Shown here: in pieces, positions 44,266 through 51,719 of the stretch
How the letters are laid out: every line of letters begins with the position of its first letter
How positions within the stretch are numbered: position 1 is the stretch's first letter
Assembly (NCBI RefSeq): GCF_900115295.1
Contig: NZ_FOVZ01000004.1
Location: forward strand, 372,001-436,000
From: Sphingomonas sp. OK281
GTDB lineage: Bacteria; Pseudomonadota; Alphaproteobacteria; Sphingomonadales; Sphingomonadaceae
Length of the DNA: 64,000 nucleotides
Reading direction: 5' to 3'
Program-made: the position numbers and the translations under genes
The notes under the pieces: generated by a model
The model's input: only the letters and a program-made list of their open reading frames with translations
Database searches by the model: none
Told to the model about the DNA's origin: nothing

Positions 44266-44783
44266 ACGCCAGCGAATATCCCGACGCACCGACCGGCAAG
44301 CCGCTGTGGCTGATCACGCTCGCCGACCTCGCCTTGTTGCTGGTCGGCTTCCTCGTGCTCCTGCAAGCCACGCAGCATATCGGCGCCAAGGACCTCGCCA
44401 AGGGCATCCGCGAAGGCTTCGGCGCGAACGATACCGAGCCGACGCCGATGCCCGTCGCCGCCGCCGGCATCCTCGATTTCGCGCCCGGCTCGGCGATTCT
44501 GCCGACCACGCCGGGCGCGCTCGTCGCCTGGGCGAGGGAAGCGGCACGTGACCCCCGCGTGATGCTCACCGTCACCGGATCGACCGACGGCACGCCCGCC
44601 GATATCGACCGCGTAACGGGTAGCGCCGCGATCCTCGCCGCCGACCGCGCACGCACCATCGCCGCCGCGCTCGCCGCGGTCGCACCGTCCCGCGTGGCGA
44701 TCGTCACCGCCACCAAGCCCGGCCGCCGTGCCGCTATCGTCTCGGTCGCCTTTGTCGGCGAAGCCCCAAGGACCCAACCATGA
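44262..44783 (+). CDS. MotB-like protein with short OmpA-like domain, second stator subunit
   Basis: 173 residues, far shorter than MotB (301). The single helix WLITLADLALLLVGFLVLLQ keeps the ion-binding Asp (D22) in the same A-D-L position as MotB. The C-terminal half is a reduced OmpA-like domain: ILDFAPGSAILPTTPGALVAW, VTGSTDGTPADI and LAADRARTIAAALAAV correspond to the GHTD and LSxxRAxxV motifs of MotB. It is coupled by ATGA to both the MotA-like gene and flgA. The short linker would reach peptidoglycan only if other proteins assist. Confidence 0.82.
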   Translation: MNASEYPDAPTGKPLWLITLADLALLLVGFLVLLQATQHIGAKDLAKGIREGFGANDTEPTPMPVAAAGILDFAPGSAILPTTPGALVAWAREAARDPRVMLTVTGSTDGTPADIDRVTGSAAILAADRARTIAAALAAVAPSRVAIVTATKPGRRAAIVSVAFVGEAPRTQP

Positions 44784-45274
44784 TTCTTCCAATCCTGCTC
44801 ATGGCCGCGAGCTTCCAGGATACCGCCGCGCTCGACGCATCGGTCGCCGCGTTCACCGGTCGCCCGACCGGCGCCGAGGGCGGCGCGCGCACGCCGGTCG
44901 ATGCGCGGTTGCGTCTCGCGACCTGTCCGACAGTGTCGCTGTCGTGGCGCTCCGAACAGCATGATGCGGTGGTCGTATCGTGCGCCGGCCCCGCGTGGCG
45001 AATCTTCGTGCCGGTCATCCGTCCGGCCAATGCCCCTGCCGCGATTGCCGCATCGTTCGCTCCCGCGATAAAGGCCGCGCCCGTCATCAAGCGCGGCGAT
45101 CCGATCGTGATCGAGGCGGGCACGGAGGGCTTCTCGATCAGCCGCGAAGGCGTCGCGATGGGCGACGCCGCGCCCGGCGGCCGCTTCATGGTCAAGGTCG
45201 ACGACACACGCACGCCCGTCCAGGCAATCGCGGTCGACGCTGGCCGAGCCACCCTTCCCGGCTGGTCGAACTAA
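44780..45274 (+). CDS. flgA: Flagellar P-ring chaperone FlgA
   Basis: 164 residues with a short hydrophobic start (MILPILLMAASFQ). The C-terminal SAF domain is clear: AAPVIKRGDPIVIEAGTEGFSISREGVAMGD, FMVKVDDTRTPVQAIAVDAGRATLPG. FlgA assists FlgI assembly into the P ring in the periplasm. It is the third gene of the coupled stator-like operon, separated from flgM by a sigma-28 promoter. Confidence 0.88.
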   Translation: MILPILLMAASFQDTAALDASVAAFTGRPTGAEGGARTPVDARLRLATCPTVSLSWRSEQHDAVVVSCAGPAWRIFVPVIRPANAPAAIAASFAPAIKAAPVIKRGDPIVIEAGTEGFSISREGVAMGDAAPGGRFMVKVDDTRTPVQAIAVDAGRATLPGWSN

Positions 45275-45299
45275 TTTCAAACGAACAGATTAATTTTGC

Positions 45300-45326
45300 T
45301 AAAGGTTTTCTGATTGCAGCCGTTTC
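45300..45326 (+). promoter_or_regulatory. Sigma-28 (FliA) promoter of flgM
   Basis: TAAAGGTT - 11 bases - GCCGTTTC fits the TAAAGTTT-N11-GCCGATAA consensus, with the -35 box nearly perfect. The predicted start near 45333 gives a leader of about 27 bases containing AGAGGA before the flgM ATG. It matches the flagellin promoter at 51693-51719 in spacing and the GCCGTT core. Confidence 0.85.
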
Positions 45327-45359
45327 TCCTGATGTCAGCGCAAACCAGAGGATGCGGAC

Positions 45360-45656
45360 ATGGTGGACTCGATCGGCGCGAAGCCGTCAGTAGCAGGAGA
45401 TCGCTCCGTCGCGCGTATCGCCGCGGCGACGCCGACGATGGCCGTTCAGACGTCGGTTCTGCCCAAGCAAACGTCGGTGGCGCCGGAATCGATCGCGATC
45501 GCCAAGACGATGGCGTCCGCCCCGCCGGTCAACGCCGCCCGCGTCGCCGAAATCAAGAAGGCGATCGCCAGCGGCACCTTCCCCATCCTTCCCGCAACCA
45601 TCGCCGACCGGTTGATGGCGCTCAGCCTGGCCTGGAATTCCAATGAAAAGGCGTGA
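45360..45656 (+). CDS. flgM: Anti-sigma-28 factor FlgM
   Basis: 98 residues. The unstructured first half is Ala/Ser/Thr-rich; the C-terminal sigma-binding part PVNAARVAEIKKAIASGTFPILPATIADRLMALSLAW carries the FlgM signature (V..aRV..ik.aI..G.Y.i....iA..L). It holds FliA inactive until exported through the finished hook. It has its own sigma-28 promoter (feedback) and overlaps flgN by 14 bases. Confidence 0.92.
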   Translation: MVDSIGAKPSVAGDRSVARIAAATPTMAVQTSVLPKQTSVAPESIAIAKTMASAPPVNAARVAEIKKAIASGTFPILPATIADRLMALSLAWNSNEKA

Positions 45657-45960
45657 TGCCCTGATCCGCGTGATCGACGCGCTGCACGCCGAGATCGCCG
45701 CGCTCAAGTCGAACGACGTCGCCAGCCTCGAGCGCGCGACCGCCGACAAGCTCGCCGGGATCGAAGAGGTCGCGCTGCTCGGCACCGGGCCCGCGGGCAC
45801 GGATATCCGGGAGCTGGCCGACGAGGCGAACCGGCTCAACGAGACGTGCCGGATCTACACCAACTTGATGGCGGCAAATGTCCGCCGCCGCCTGCAAACC
45901 CTGACCGGCGACGGTGCCGTTGCCGGGTATCGGCCGGGGTTGCGCGCCGCGTACGCCTGA
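45643..45960 (+). CDS. flgN: FlgN-like flagellar export chaperone
   Basis: 105 residues, helical throughout: RRDALIRVIDALHAEIAALKSNDVASLERATADKLAGIEEVALL, then ELADEANRLNETCRIYTNLMAANVRRRLQTLTG. The pattern (leading helix, K.a.l..l, then N.....N...) matches FlgN, the chaperone for FlgK and FlgL. It overlaps flgM, the usual flgM-flgN pairing. The family is weakly conserved, so the call leans on context as well. Confidence 0.85.
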   Translation: MKRRDALIRVIDALHAEIAALKSNDVASLERATADKLAGIEEVALLGTGPAGTDIRELADEANRLNETCRIYTNLMAANVRRRLQTLTGDGAVAGYRPGLRAAYA

Positions 45961-45968
45961 CTTCTGCG

Positions 45969-46077
45969 CCCCTTCCTGGAAGGGAGGGGTTGGGGGTGGG
46001 TCGCCTTCCGCAATCTCCAGACCGTGGTGGCTCAAGCCGGCCTACCCACCCCCTGCCCCTCCCTTCCAGGGAGGGGA
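45969..46077. repeat. REPIN-like inverted repeat with G-quadruplex motif
   Basis: Left arm CCCCTTCCTGGAAGGGAGGGG followed by TTGGGGGTGGGT; the right arm ACCCACCCCCTGCCCC then TCCCTTCCAGGGAGGGG is its near inverse (109 bases in all). The left G-rich part (45982-46000) is a canonical four-tract quadruplex motif. It separates flgN from the sigma-54 promoter of the next operon and could terminate flgM-flgN transcripts. Confidence 0.88.
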
Positions 46078-46120
46078 GATCGTCGTGGACCGGGTGAATA
46101 CAGCCTGCACTTATTAAAAC

Positions 46121-46136
46121 TGGCACGCCCCTTGCT
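46121..46136 (+). promoter_or_regulatory. Sigma-54 promoter of the transglycosylase-flhA-fliA operon
   Basis: TGGCACG-CCCC-TTGCT is a perfect RpoN promoter and nearly identical to the flgB promoter at 42999-43014. Start near 46147, leader of about 25 bases to the ATG at 46172. Because fliA is in this operon, sigma-28 synthesis would depend on sigma-54. Confidence 0.94.
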
Positions 46137-46171
46137 GAGTATCCCCTGAACCAGGGGCACCGCACACGGGC

Positions 46172-47017
46172 ATGATTGTCAATCCTATCACTACCGGCCG
46201 GATCCAGTCCGCGATCGCGCTTGCGAGCAGCAAGACGGGCGTGGATTTCGACTATCTGCTGGGCCAGGCGAAACTCGAGAGCGGGCTCAACGCCAATGCC
46301 AAGGCCGGCACGTCGAGCGCCTCGGGCCTTTATCAGTTCATCGAACAGAGCTGGTTGTCGGTCGTCAAGAAGCACGGTTCCGAGCACGGCATGGCGTGGG
46401 CTGCGAACAGCATCGGCCAGTCGTCGAGCGGCCGCCTCTCGGTCGGCGATGCCGGCACCAAGGCGGCGATCCTCGCGCTGCGCAACGATCCCAACGCCGC
46501 CTCGCTGATGGCCGCCGAATACGCGTCGGACAACAAGGCCTCGCTCGAAGGCACGCTGAACCGACCGGCGTCGGGCACCGACCTGTATATGGCGCACTTC
46601 ATGGGGCTCGGCGGCGCGACCAAGTTCCTCAAGACCATGCAGGCCAACCCGCAGGCGAGCGGCGCCGCACTATTTCCGGCCGCGGCCCGCGCGAACCACA
46701 ACGTCTTCTACGATTCGAACAACCAGCCGCGCACGCTGTCGGCGATCTACGACCGGTTCGCCGACAAGCTCGGCGGTGCCGCCGCGGGCGCAAGCGCGAC
46801 CGCGACGCCCGCCAACTACGCCGCGCAGGCGCTCGACATGAACGGCAGCACGGTCATCACCGGCAACAACGAAAGCGCCGACGACGCGCTCGCCTGGGCG
46901 ACCACCGCGATGAACAAGTTCACCGGCAAGACGGCCCAGACCGCGGTGAACGTCCTGCGCCCGACGCCCGATACCGCGCGGCTCGCCTACATGATGCTCG
47001 CACGGTTGGGCGGCTAA
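46172..47017 (+). CDS. Lytic transglycosylase, probable flagellar rod-penetration enzyme
   Basis: 281 residues with an SLT-like domain near the N-terminus: FDYLLGQAKLESGLNANAKAGTSSASGLYQFIEQSWL, with the catalytic Glu at about E36, then YMAHFMGLGGATKFLKTM. The Ala-rich C-terminus is unlike known domains. No clear signal peptide is visible; like SltF-type or FlgJ enzymes it may be exported by the flagellar system or a cryptic route. It probably opens peptidoglycan for the rod, replacing the domain missing from FlgJ. flhA starts three bases after it. Confidence 0.88.
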   Translation: MIVNPITTGRIQSAIALASSKTGVDFDYLLGQAKLESGLNANAKAGTSSASGLYQFIEQSWLSVVKKHGSEHGMAWAANSIGQSSSGRLSVGDAGTKAAILALRNDPNAASLMAAEYASDNKASLEGTLNRPASGTDLYMAHFMGLGGATKFLKTMQANPQASGAALFPAAARANHNVFYDSNNQPRTLSAIYDRFADKLGGAAAGASATATPANYAAQALDMNGSTVITGNNESADDALAWATTAMNKFTGKTAQTAVNVLRPTPDTARLAYMMLARLGG

Positions 47018-47020
47018 GCC

Positions 47021-49081
47021 ATGAACCGCATCCTCTCCAACGCCAGGGCGTCGGTCCTGCCGCTCGCGATCCTGCTGCTCGTGCTCGTCATGGTCGTGCC
47101 GATCCCGGCGTTCATGCTCGACATCTTCTTCGTGGCGAACATCGCGATCAGCCTCGCGGTGCTGATGGTCGCGCTCAACGCACAGAAGCCGCTCGATTTC
47201 TCCGCCTTCCCGACCGTCCTCCTGTTCGCCACGCTGTTCCGCCTCGGTCTCAACGTCGCCTCCACGCGCATCGTGCTGGTCCACGGCCACGAAGGCGAGA
47301 GCGCGGCGGGCCACGTCATCGAGGCGTTCGGCACGTTCCTGATCGGTGGCGATTACGTCGTCGGCATCTTCGTCTTCGCGATCCTGATGATCATCAACAT
47401 GATCGTCGTTACCAAGGGCGCCGGCCGCGTCTCCGAAGTCAGCGCGCGCTTCACGCTCGACGCGCTCCCCGGCAAGCAGATGGCGATCGACGCCGACCTG
47501 AACGCTGGCCTCATCACCCCCGACGAAGCCAAGGCACGCCGCGTCGAAGTCTCCACCGAAGCCGATTTCTACGGCTCGATGGACGGCTCGTCGAAGTTCG
47601 TGAAGGGCGATGCGGTCGCGGCGATGCTGATCCTCGCCGCCAACATCATCGGCGGCCTGATCCTCGGCCCCGTCAGCCACGGCATGACGATCGCGGATGC
47701 CGCGCACAACTACATCCTGCTCGCGATCGGCGACGCGCTCGTCGCGCAGTTGCCATCACTGATGCTGTCCATCGCCGCCGCCTCGATCGTCACGCGCGTC
47801 ACCTCCGACAAGGATCTCGCCGGCCAGATCGGCGGCCAGTTCGGTAGCCCCCGCACCTGGACGCCAGTCGCGGTCATCCTCGCGCTGCTCGGCATCCTGC
47901 CCGGCATGCCGCACATGGTGATCCTCCCTGCCGCGGCGATCGCCGGGTTCGCCGCGTGGAAGCTGCGCCAGATCGAGCGCCGTCCTGCCCCCGTCGTGGT
48001 CGTCCCCGTCGAGACGATCGACCAGTCGAAGATCGGCTGGGAGGAAGTTACGGATGGCATGCAGGTCAATCTCGACATCGGCTACGGCCTCGTGCCGCTC
48101 GCCGACGAGCGACGCGGGTCACCACTGATGGGGCGGATCACCGGCGTGCGTCGTCAGTTGTCGAAGGAACTGGGCTTCGTCGTGCCGCAGGTCCGCGTGC
48201 GCGACGACATCAACCTCGCGCCCTATGTCTACCGGATCCTCGTCAACGGCGTCGTCGTCGGCGAGGATACCGTGTCGCCCGACGAGATGCTCGCGCTCGA
48301 CACCGGCCAGGCGTTCGGCGACCTGTTCGGCAAGAAGGTCAAGGATCCCACCTTCGGGCTCGACGCGACCTGGGTCGATGCGGGCGATGCCGATGCTGCG
48401 ACCGGCGCGGGCTATCTCGTGGTCGATCCCGGCACGGTGATGGCGACGCACCTCAATCACCTGCTCGGCCAGAACGCGTCCGAGCTGCTCGGTCAGGACG
48501 AAGTGCAGGCGTTGCTCGACGGTCTCAAGGAGCGCGCTGCGCAGCTGGTCGCCGCGCTCGCACCGCTGCCGATCACGACGCTGACGCAGGTCCTGAAAGG
48601 TCTGCTCGCGGAGAACGTGCCGCTCAAGGAATTCCGTCGCATCGCCGGCGCGATCGCGGTCGCCGCGCAGCGCACGCAGGACGCCGAGGAGATCATCGAG
48701 ACGATCCGTCCCGAGCTCGGCGCGCTCATCATCCAGAAACTGTGCGGCGTGCGCGAACCGCTGCGCGTCATGACGTTGGAGGGTCAATTGGAAGGTCTGC
48801 TCGGCCAGGCGATGCGCGCCGATCAATCGCGCCGCCACGTCATCGAACCCGATCTCGGCCGCCGCATCGTCGAGGCGCTGCAACGCGCCGCCGAACCGCT
48901 GATCGCCGAGGCGAAACCGTTCGCGCTGGTCGTCCAGCCGACCATCCGCATCGCCATTCGCAAGCTGGTGCGGACGTGCCTGCCCGATACGCCGGTGATG
49001 TCGTTCTTCGAAGTGCCCGAGGAGAAGGCGGTCGAAGTCGTCGCGGTCATCGGTGCCTCGCAACAGGCGCTGGCGGCATGA
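47021..49081 (+). CDS. flhA: Flagellar export gate protein FlhA
   Basis: 686 residues, standard length. Eight membrane helices in the first about 320 residues, with the FHIPEP region FPTVLLFATLFRLGLNVASTRIVL, the conserved cytoplasmic loop VTKGAGRVSEVSARFTLDALPGKQMAIDADLNAGLI and ADFYGSMDGSSKFVKGDA. The soluble export-chaperone docking domain follows. It forms the nonameric gate of the type III export apparatus. The stop overlaps fliA (ATGA). Confidence 0.97.
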   Translation: MNRILSNARASVLPLAILLLVLVMVVPIPAFMLDIFFVANIAISLAVLMVALNAQKPLDFSAFPTVLLFATLFRLGLNVASTRIVLVHGHEGESAAGHVIEAFGTFLIGGDYVVGIFVFAILMIINMIVVTKGAGRVSEVSARFTLDALPGKQMAIDADLNAGLITPDEAKARRVEVSTEADFYGSMDGSSKFVKGDAVAAMLILAANIIGGLILGPVSHGMTIADAAHNYILLAIGDALVAQLPSLMLSIAAASIVTRVTSDKDLAGQIGGQFGSPRTWTPVAVILALLGILPGMPHMVILPAAAIAGFAAWKLRQIERRPAPVVVVPVETIDQSKIGWEEVTDGMQVNLDIGYGLVPLADERRGSPLMGRITGVRRQLSKELGFVVPQVRVRDDINLAPYVYRILVNGVVVGEDTVSPDEMLALDTGQAFGDLFGKKVKDPTFGLDATWVDAGDADAATGAGYLVVDPGTVMATHLNHLLGQNASELLGQDEVQALLDGLKERAAQLVAALAPLPITTLTQVLKGLLAENVPLKEFRRIAGAIAVAAQRTQDAEEIIETIRPELGALIIQKLCGVREPLRVMTLEGQLEGLLGQAMRADQSRRHVIEPDLGRRIVEALQRAAEPLIAEAKPFALVVQPTIRIAIRKLVRTCLPDTPVMSFFEVPEEKAVEVVAVIGASQQALAA

Positions 49082-49827
49082 GCGCCCTCCCGATGCGCGG
49101 TGCCTTCGCCGATGCGCAGCCGCTGACGTATCGCCCGCACCAACGCCCCGGCGGCGATGCGGACCAGCTCGTCAAACAGCACCTCCCGCTGGTCCGCCGG
49201 ATCGCCTGGCACGTCCACGGCAGCATGAGCAGCAGCGTCGAGGTCGAGGATTTGATCCAGGTCGGCCTGGTAGCACTGGTCGAGGCCGCCGCGAATTTCG
49301 ACGAGCGCGGCATGCCGTTCAAGACCTACCTCATCACCCGCCTGCGCGGCAGCATGATCGACGAACTCCGCCGCCAGGCCACGTCGACGCGAGGCGCGAT
49401 GCGTCGCCGTCGCCAGTATGCCGAGGCTATCTCGACGCTAACCGCCCGCAGGGGGAAGGCTCCCGGAGAAGACATGATCGCAGAGCATATCGGCGTGACA
49501 ATCGAGAAACTCCGCACCGACTACGTCACCGCCGACGCGATCCGCTTCGACTCGATCGACGAGATGTATGCAGATGACCTGCCTTGGTTCGCCGACGACA
49601 GCCCGGACGCGTTCGAGCAACTCGCGGACAGCGACATGCGCGAAGCCCTGATCGCCGCGATCACCGCCTTGCCGGAACGCGAAGCGCAGGTGATCCAGCT
49701 ATACTACGTCGAGGAACTCAACCTTGAGGAGATCGGCGAAGTCTTCGGCGTCGGCTCCGCGCGCGTGTGCCAGATCAAGGCGTCCGCGCACGCGAAACTG
49801 AAGAAGGCGCTCGCGCGGCAGGTCTAG
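49078..49827 (+). CDS. fliA: Flagellar sigma factor FliA (sigma-28)
   Basis: 249 residues. Region 2: LVKQHLPLVRRIAWHVHG, VEVEDLIQVGLVALVEAAANFDERGMPFKTYLITRLRGSMIDELRR; region 3 follows; region 4: ALPEREAQVIQLYYVEELNLEEIGEVFGVGSARVCQIKASAHAKLKKAL. Directs late flagellar transcription, checked by FlgM. Likely targets in the window are flgM and flagellin. It is coupled to flhA, and a long hairpin follows its stop. Confidence 0.96.
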   Translation: MSALPMRGAFADAQPLTYRPHQRPGGDADQLVKQHLPLVRRIAWHVHGSMSSSVEVEDLIQVGLVALVEAAANFDERGMPFKTYLITRLRGSMIDELRRQATSTRGAMRRRRQYAEAISTLTARRGKAPGEDMIAEHIGVTIEKLRTDYVTADAIRFDSIDEMYADDLPWFADDSPDAFEQLADSDMREALIAAITALPEREAQVIQLYYVEELNLEEIGEVFGVGSARVCQIKASAHAKLKKALARQV

Positions 49828-49879
49828 GTCGGATCGACATTCAGTTTGAACCGCTGGATCCACTCTTTCCTGTCATGCC

Positions 49880-50008
49880 GGGCCCTTCGGCTTTGCGCAG
49901 GAGAGCCTGGTTCCGGCATTTAGGGTGACCCAAAATCGATAGAATTCGGTTTTGCGGAATCGCGGTCCCCCGGAACCAGGCTGTCCTATGCAAAGCCGAA
50001 GGGTCTGG
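49880..50008. repeat. Long inverted repeat downstream of fliA
   Basis: A left arm at 49880-49916 (GGGCCCTTCGGCTTTGCGCA, then GGAGAGCCTGGTTCCGG) is mirrored at 49970-50008 (CCGGAACCAGGCTGTCCTAT, then GCAAAGCCGAAGGGTCTGG) with few mismatches, about 129 bases overall. Unlike the GC-block REPINs its loop is AT-rich. It could act as terminator for fliA; it looks like a small non-autonomous mobile element. Confidence 0.82.
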
Positions 50009-50098
50009 GGTGACGGCCGATAATAAGGCCGTCGCGACCCCGAAACACTGCCAGACATACTGCCATAAACGCTGAATATCGATCGGCCCTGGCGCGCG

Positions 50099-50398
50099 CT
50101 ACGTCCGGCGGGGTTCGCCGACGTCGTAGAGACTCAGGTCGCGATCGCCGATACCGAGGCTCGGCCAGGCTGCACGCCATTCGGCGATATGCGCCGACGC
50201 GAAATGGCGATCGAGCGCGGCCTGATCCGTCCACGTCTCCTTCACGTGGATCAGGCCGGGTTCCAGGACGTCCTCTGCATACGCATAATCGACGCAGCCA
50301 CGCTCCAGCCGGCTGGCTTCGACCATCCGCTGCATGATCGGTCGCGCCGCATCCAACGTCCCGGCCGGCAGTCGCACGGTTCCCACGATCAACAACAT
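50099..50398 (-). CDS. Putative quinol/antibiotic biosynthesis monooxygenase (ABM domain)
   Basis: 99 residues forming one ABM ferredoxin-like domain: LLIVGTVRLPAGTLDAARPIMQRMVEASRLERGCVDYAYAED, then GLIHVKETWTDQAALDRHFASAHIAEW. The spacing and ETW...AL..H..S.H motif match YgiN-like putative quinol monooxygenases. It is unrelated to flagella, alone on the minus strand between fliA and the flagellin terminator, and flanked by hairpins on both sides, so it may be a later insertion in the locus. Confidence 0.88.
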   Translation of the reverse strand: MLLIVGTVRLPAGTLDAARPIMQRMVEASRLERGCVDYAYAEDVLEPGLIHVKETWTDQAALDRHFASAHIAEWRAAWPSLGIGDRDLSLYDVGEPRRT

Positions 50399-50469
50399 TG
50401 TCCGGGTCTACCCGCGCGCGCCTGCACCGCAAAGCCGGCATGCGCGCGGCGCACTATGACCCAAGACGC

Positions 50470-50503
50470 AAAAACCCCGATGGCTTGCGCCACCGAGGTT
50501 TTC
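50470..50503 (-). terminator. Rho-independent terminator of flagellin
   Basis: Read on the minus strand, AACCTCGGTGGC-GCAA-GCCATCGGGGTT forms a 12-base stem (two G-U pairs) with a stable four-base loop, then TTT. It lies about 80 bases after the flagellin stop; the matching A-run on the other side suggests it works in both directions. Confidence 0.88.
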
Positions 50504-50584
50504 TCCGCCCCCCGCTTCTGGGAAGCAAGGCGGGTCCGATCGGCACCGACACCCTTGGGGGGGCGGTGCCGGTGCCGGTCCGGA

Positions 50585-51628
50585 TTACTGAAGCAGCTTC
50601 AGAACGCTCTGCTGGCTCTGGTTCGCCTGGCTGAGCATTGCGGTCGATGCCTGGCTCAGGATCTGCGCCTTGGCGAGTGCGGTCGTCTCGGCCGAGAAGT
50701 CGGTGTCCTCGATGCGGCTCTTGGCGTCCGACAGGTTGGTCACGGTGTTGGTCAGGTTGTTGACCGCCGACTGGAGCTGGCTCTCGGATGCGCCGATCCC
50801 TGCGCGAACCGTGCTGACGTCCTTGAGCATCTTGTCGACCGCCATCAGCGTCGAGTTGGCAGCGTCGGTATCACCGACCGACAGAGCAGTCAGTGCACCA
50901 GCATCCTTGGTCATGATTGCTTTCGAGTTATCAGCCTTGAAAAACTGGTCGCCCTGCTTGAGCGACGACGTCGTTCCAACGTCCGACGCTTTAATCGTCG
51001 CACCAGCGAGCTTACCGCCAGCAACGAAATCATCCATGGTCACGGTATGCGTTGTATCCGGGTCGGCAGCCCCAACGGCCGTATCAAGCGCACCCTTGAC
51101 CGTAGTCTTGAGGGTCACCTGCGAGGACAAGTTACCGATATTCACATCGACCTTCTGGCCACCGTTCGCACCGGTCTGGATGGTTGTCTTTGTACCGGTG
51201 CCGCTGGTGGTCGTGTCGAACAGCTTCACGCCGTTGAACTCGGCGCTGTTCAGCGTGCTGGAGATCTGCGAGGTCAGCTGCGTGACTTCGGCCTGCATGT
51301 TGGCACGGTCGTCCTTGCTGTAGGTGCCCGATGCCGACTGGACGCCGAGTTCGCGCACGCGCTGCAGCATGTTGGTCACTTCGCTCAGTGCGCCATCGGC
51401 GGTCTGGGCCAGCGCGATGCCGTCATTGGCGTTGCGGATGCTCTGCGACATGCCGCGGATCTGACTCGTCATCGAGCTGGCGATCGCCATGCCTGCGGCA
51501 TCGTCCTTCGCCGAGTTGATGCGCTTGCCGGTCGACAGACGCTCCATCGAGGTCGAAAGTGCTGCGCTGGCGCTGTTCGATGCGTTCGCCGAACGCAGCG
51601 CTGCGATGTTGGTACCGATCACAGTCAT
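50585..51628 (-). CDS. fliC: Flagellin FliC
   Basis: 347 residues. N-terminal D0/D1 helices: MTVIGTNIAALRSANASNSASAALSTSMERLSTGKRINSAKDDAAGMAIA; C-terminal: LSDAKSRIEDTDFSAETTALAKAQILSQASTAMLSQANQSQQSVLKLLQ. The central variable domain is about 130 residues and Thr/Gly/Asp-rich. Main filament subunit, exported by the type III apparatus. It has a sigma-28 promoter with a leader of about 58 bases and a strong terminator. It is divergent from the FlbD-like activator gene. Confidence 0.97.
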   Translation of the reverse strand: MTVIGTNIAALRSANASNSASAALSTSMERLSTGKRINSAKDDAAGMAIASSMTSQIRGMSQSIRNANDGIALAQTADGALSEVTNMLQRVRELGVQSASGTYSKDDRANMQAEVTQLTSQISSTLNSAEFNGVKLFDTTTSGTGTKTTIQTGANGGQKVDVNIGNLSSQVTLKTTVKGALDTAVGAADPDTTHTVTMDDFVAGGKLAGATIKASDVGTTSSLKQGDQFFKADNSKAIMTKDAGALTALSVGDTDAANSTLMAVDKMLKDVSTVRAGIGASESQLQSAVNNLTNTVTNLSDAKSRIEDTDFSAETTALAKAQILSQASTAMLSQANQSQQSVLKLLQ

Positions 51629-51692
51629 GTTGGTCTCCGTGTGTCCGGCTTCCCCGCCGCCCCCATGGCGAAGGACCGAGCCGTCGAAGTGG

Positions 51693-51719
51693 GTAACGGC
51701 CGCTTCGGACCGGGCTTAA
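51693..51719 (-). promoter_or_regulatory. Sigma-28 (FliA) promoter of flagellin
   Basis: On the minus strand TTAAGCCC - 11 bases - GCCGTTAC; spacing is exact and the -10 core GCCGTT is shared with the flgM promoter. Predicted start near 51686. Confidence 0.8.

Noticed and set aside
49207..49222. TGGCACG with correctly spaced GC inside fliA
   Set aside because: The -12 box is CGGCA rather than TTGCA/T and it lies within conserved coding sequence; probably chance.
50016..50023. GCCGATAA, an exact sigma-28 -10 box
   Set aside because: No TAAAG-like -35 at 11 bases upstream and no gene on the plus strand downstream.
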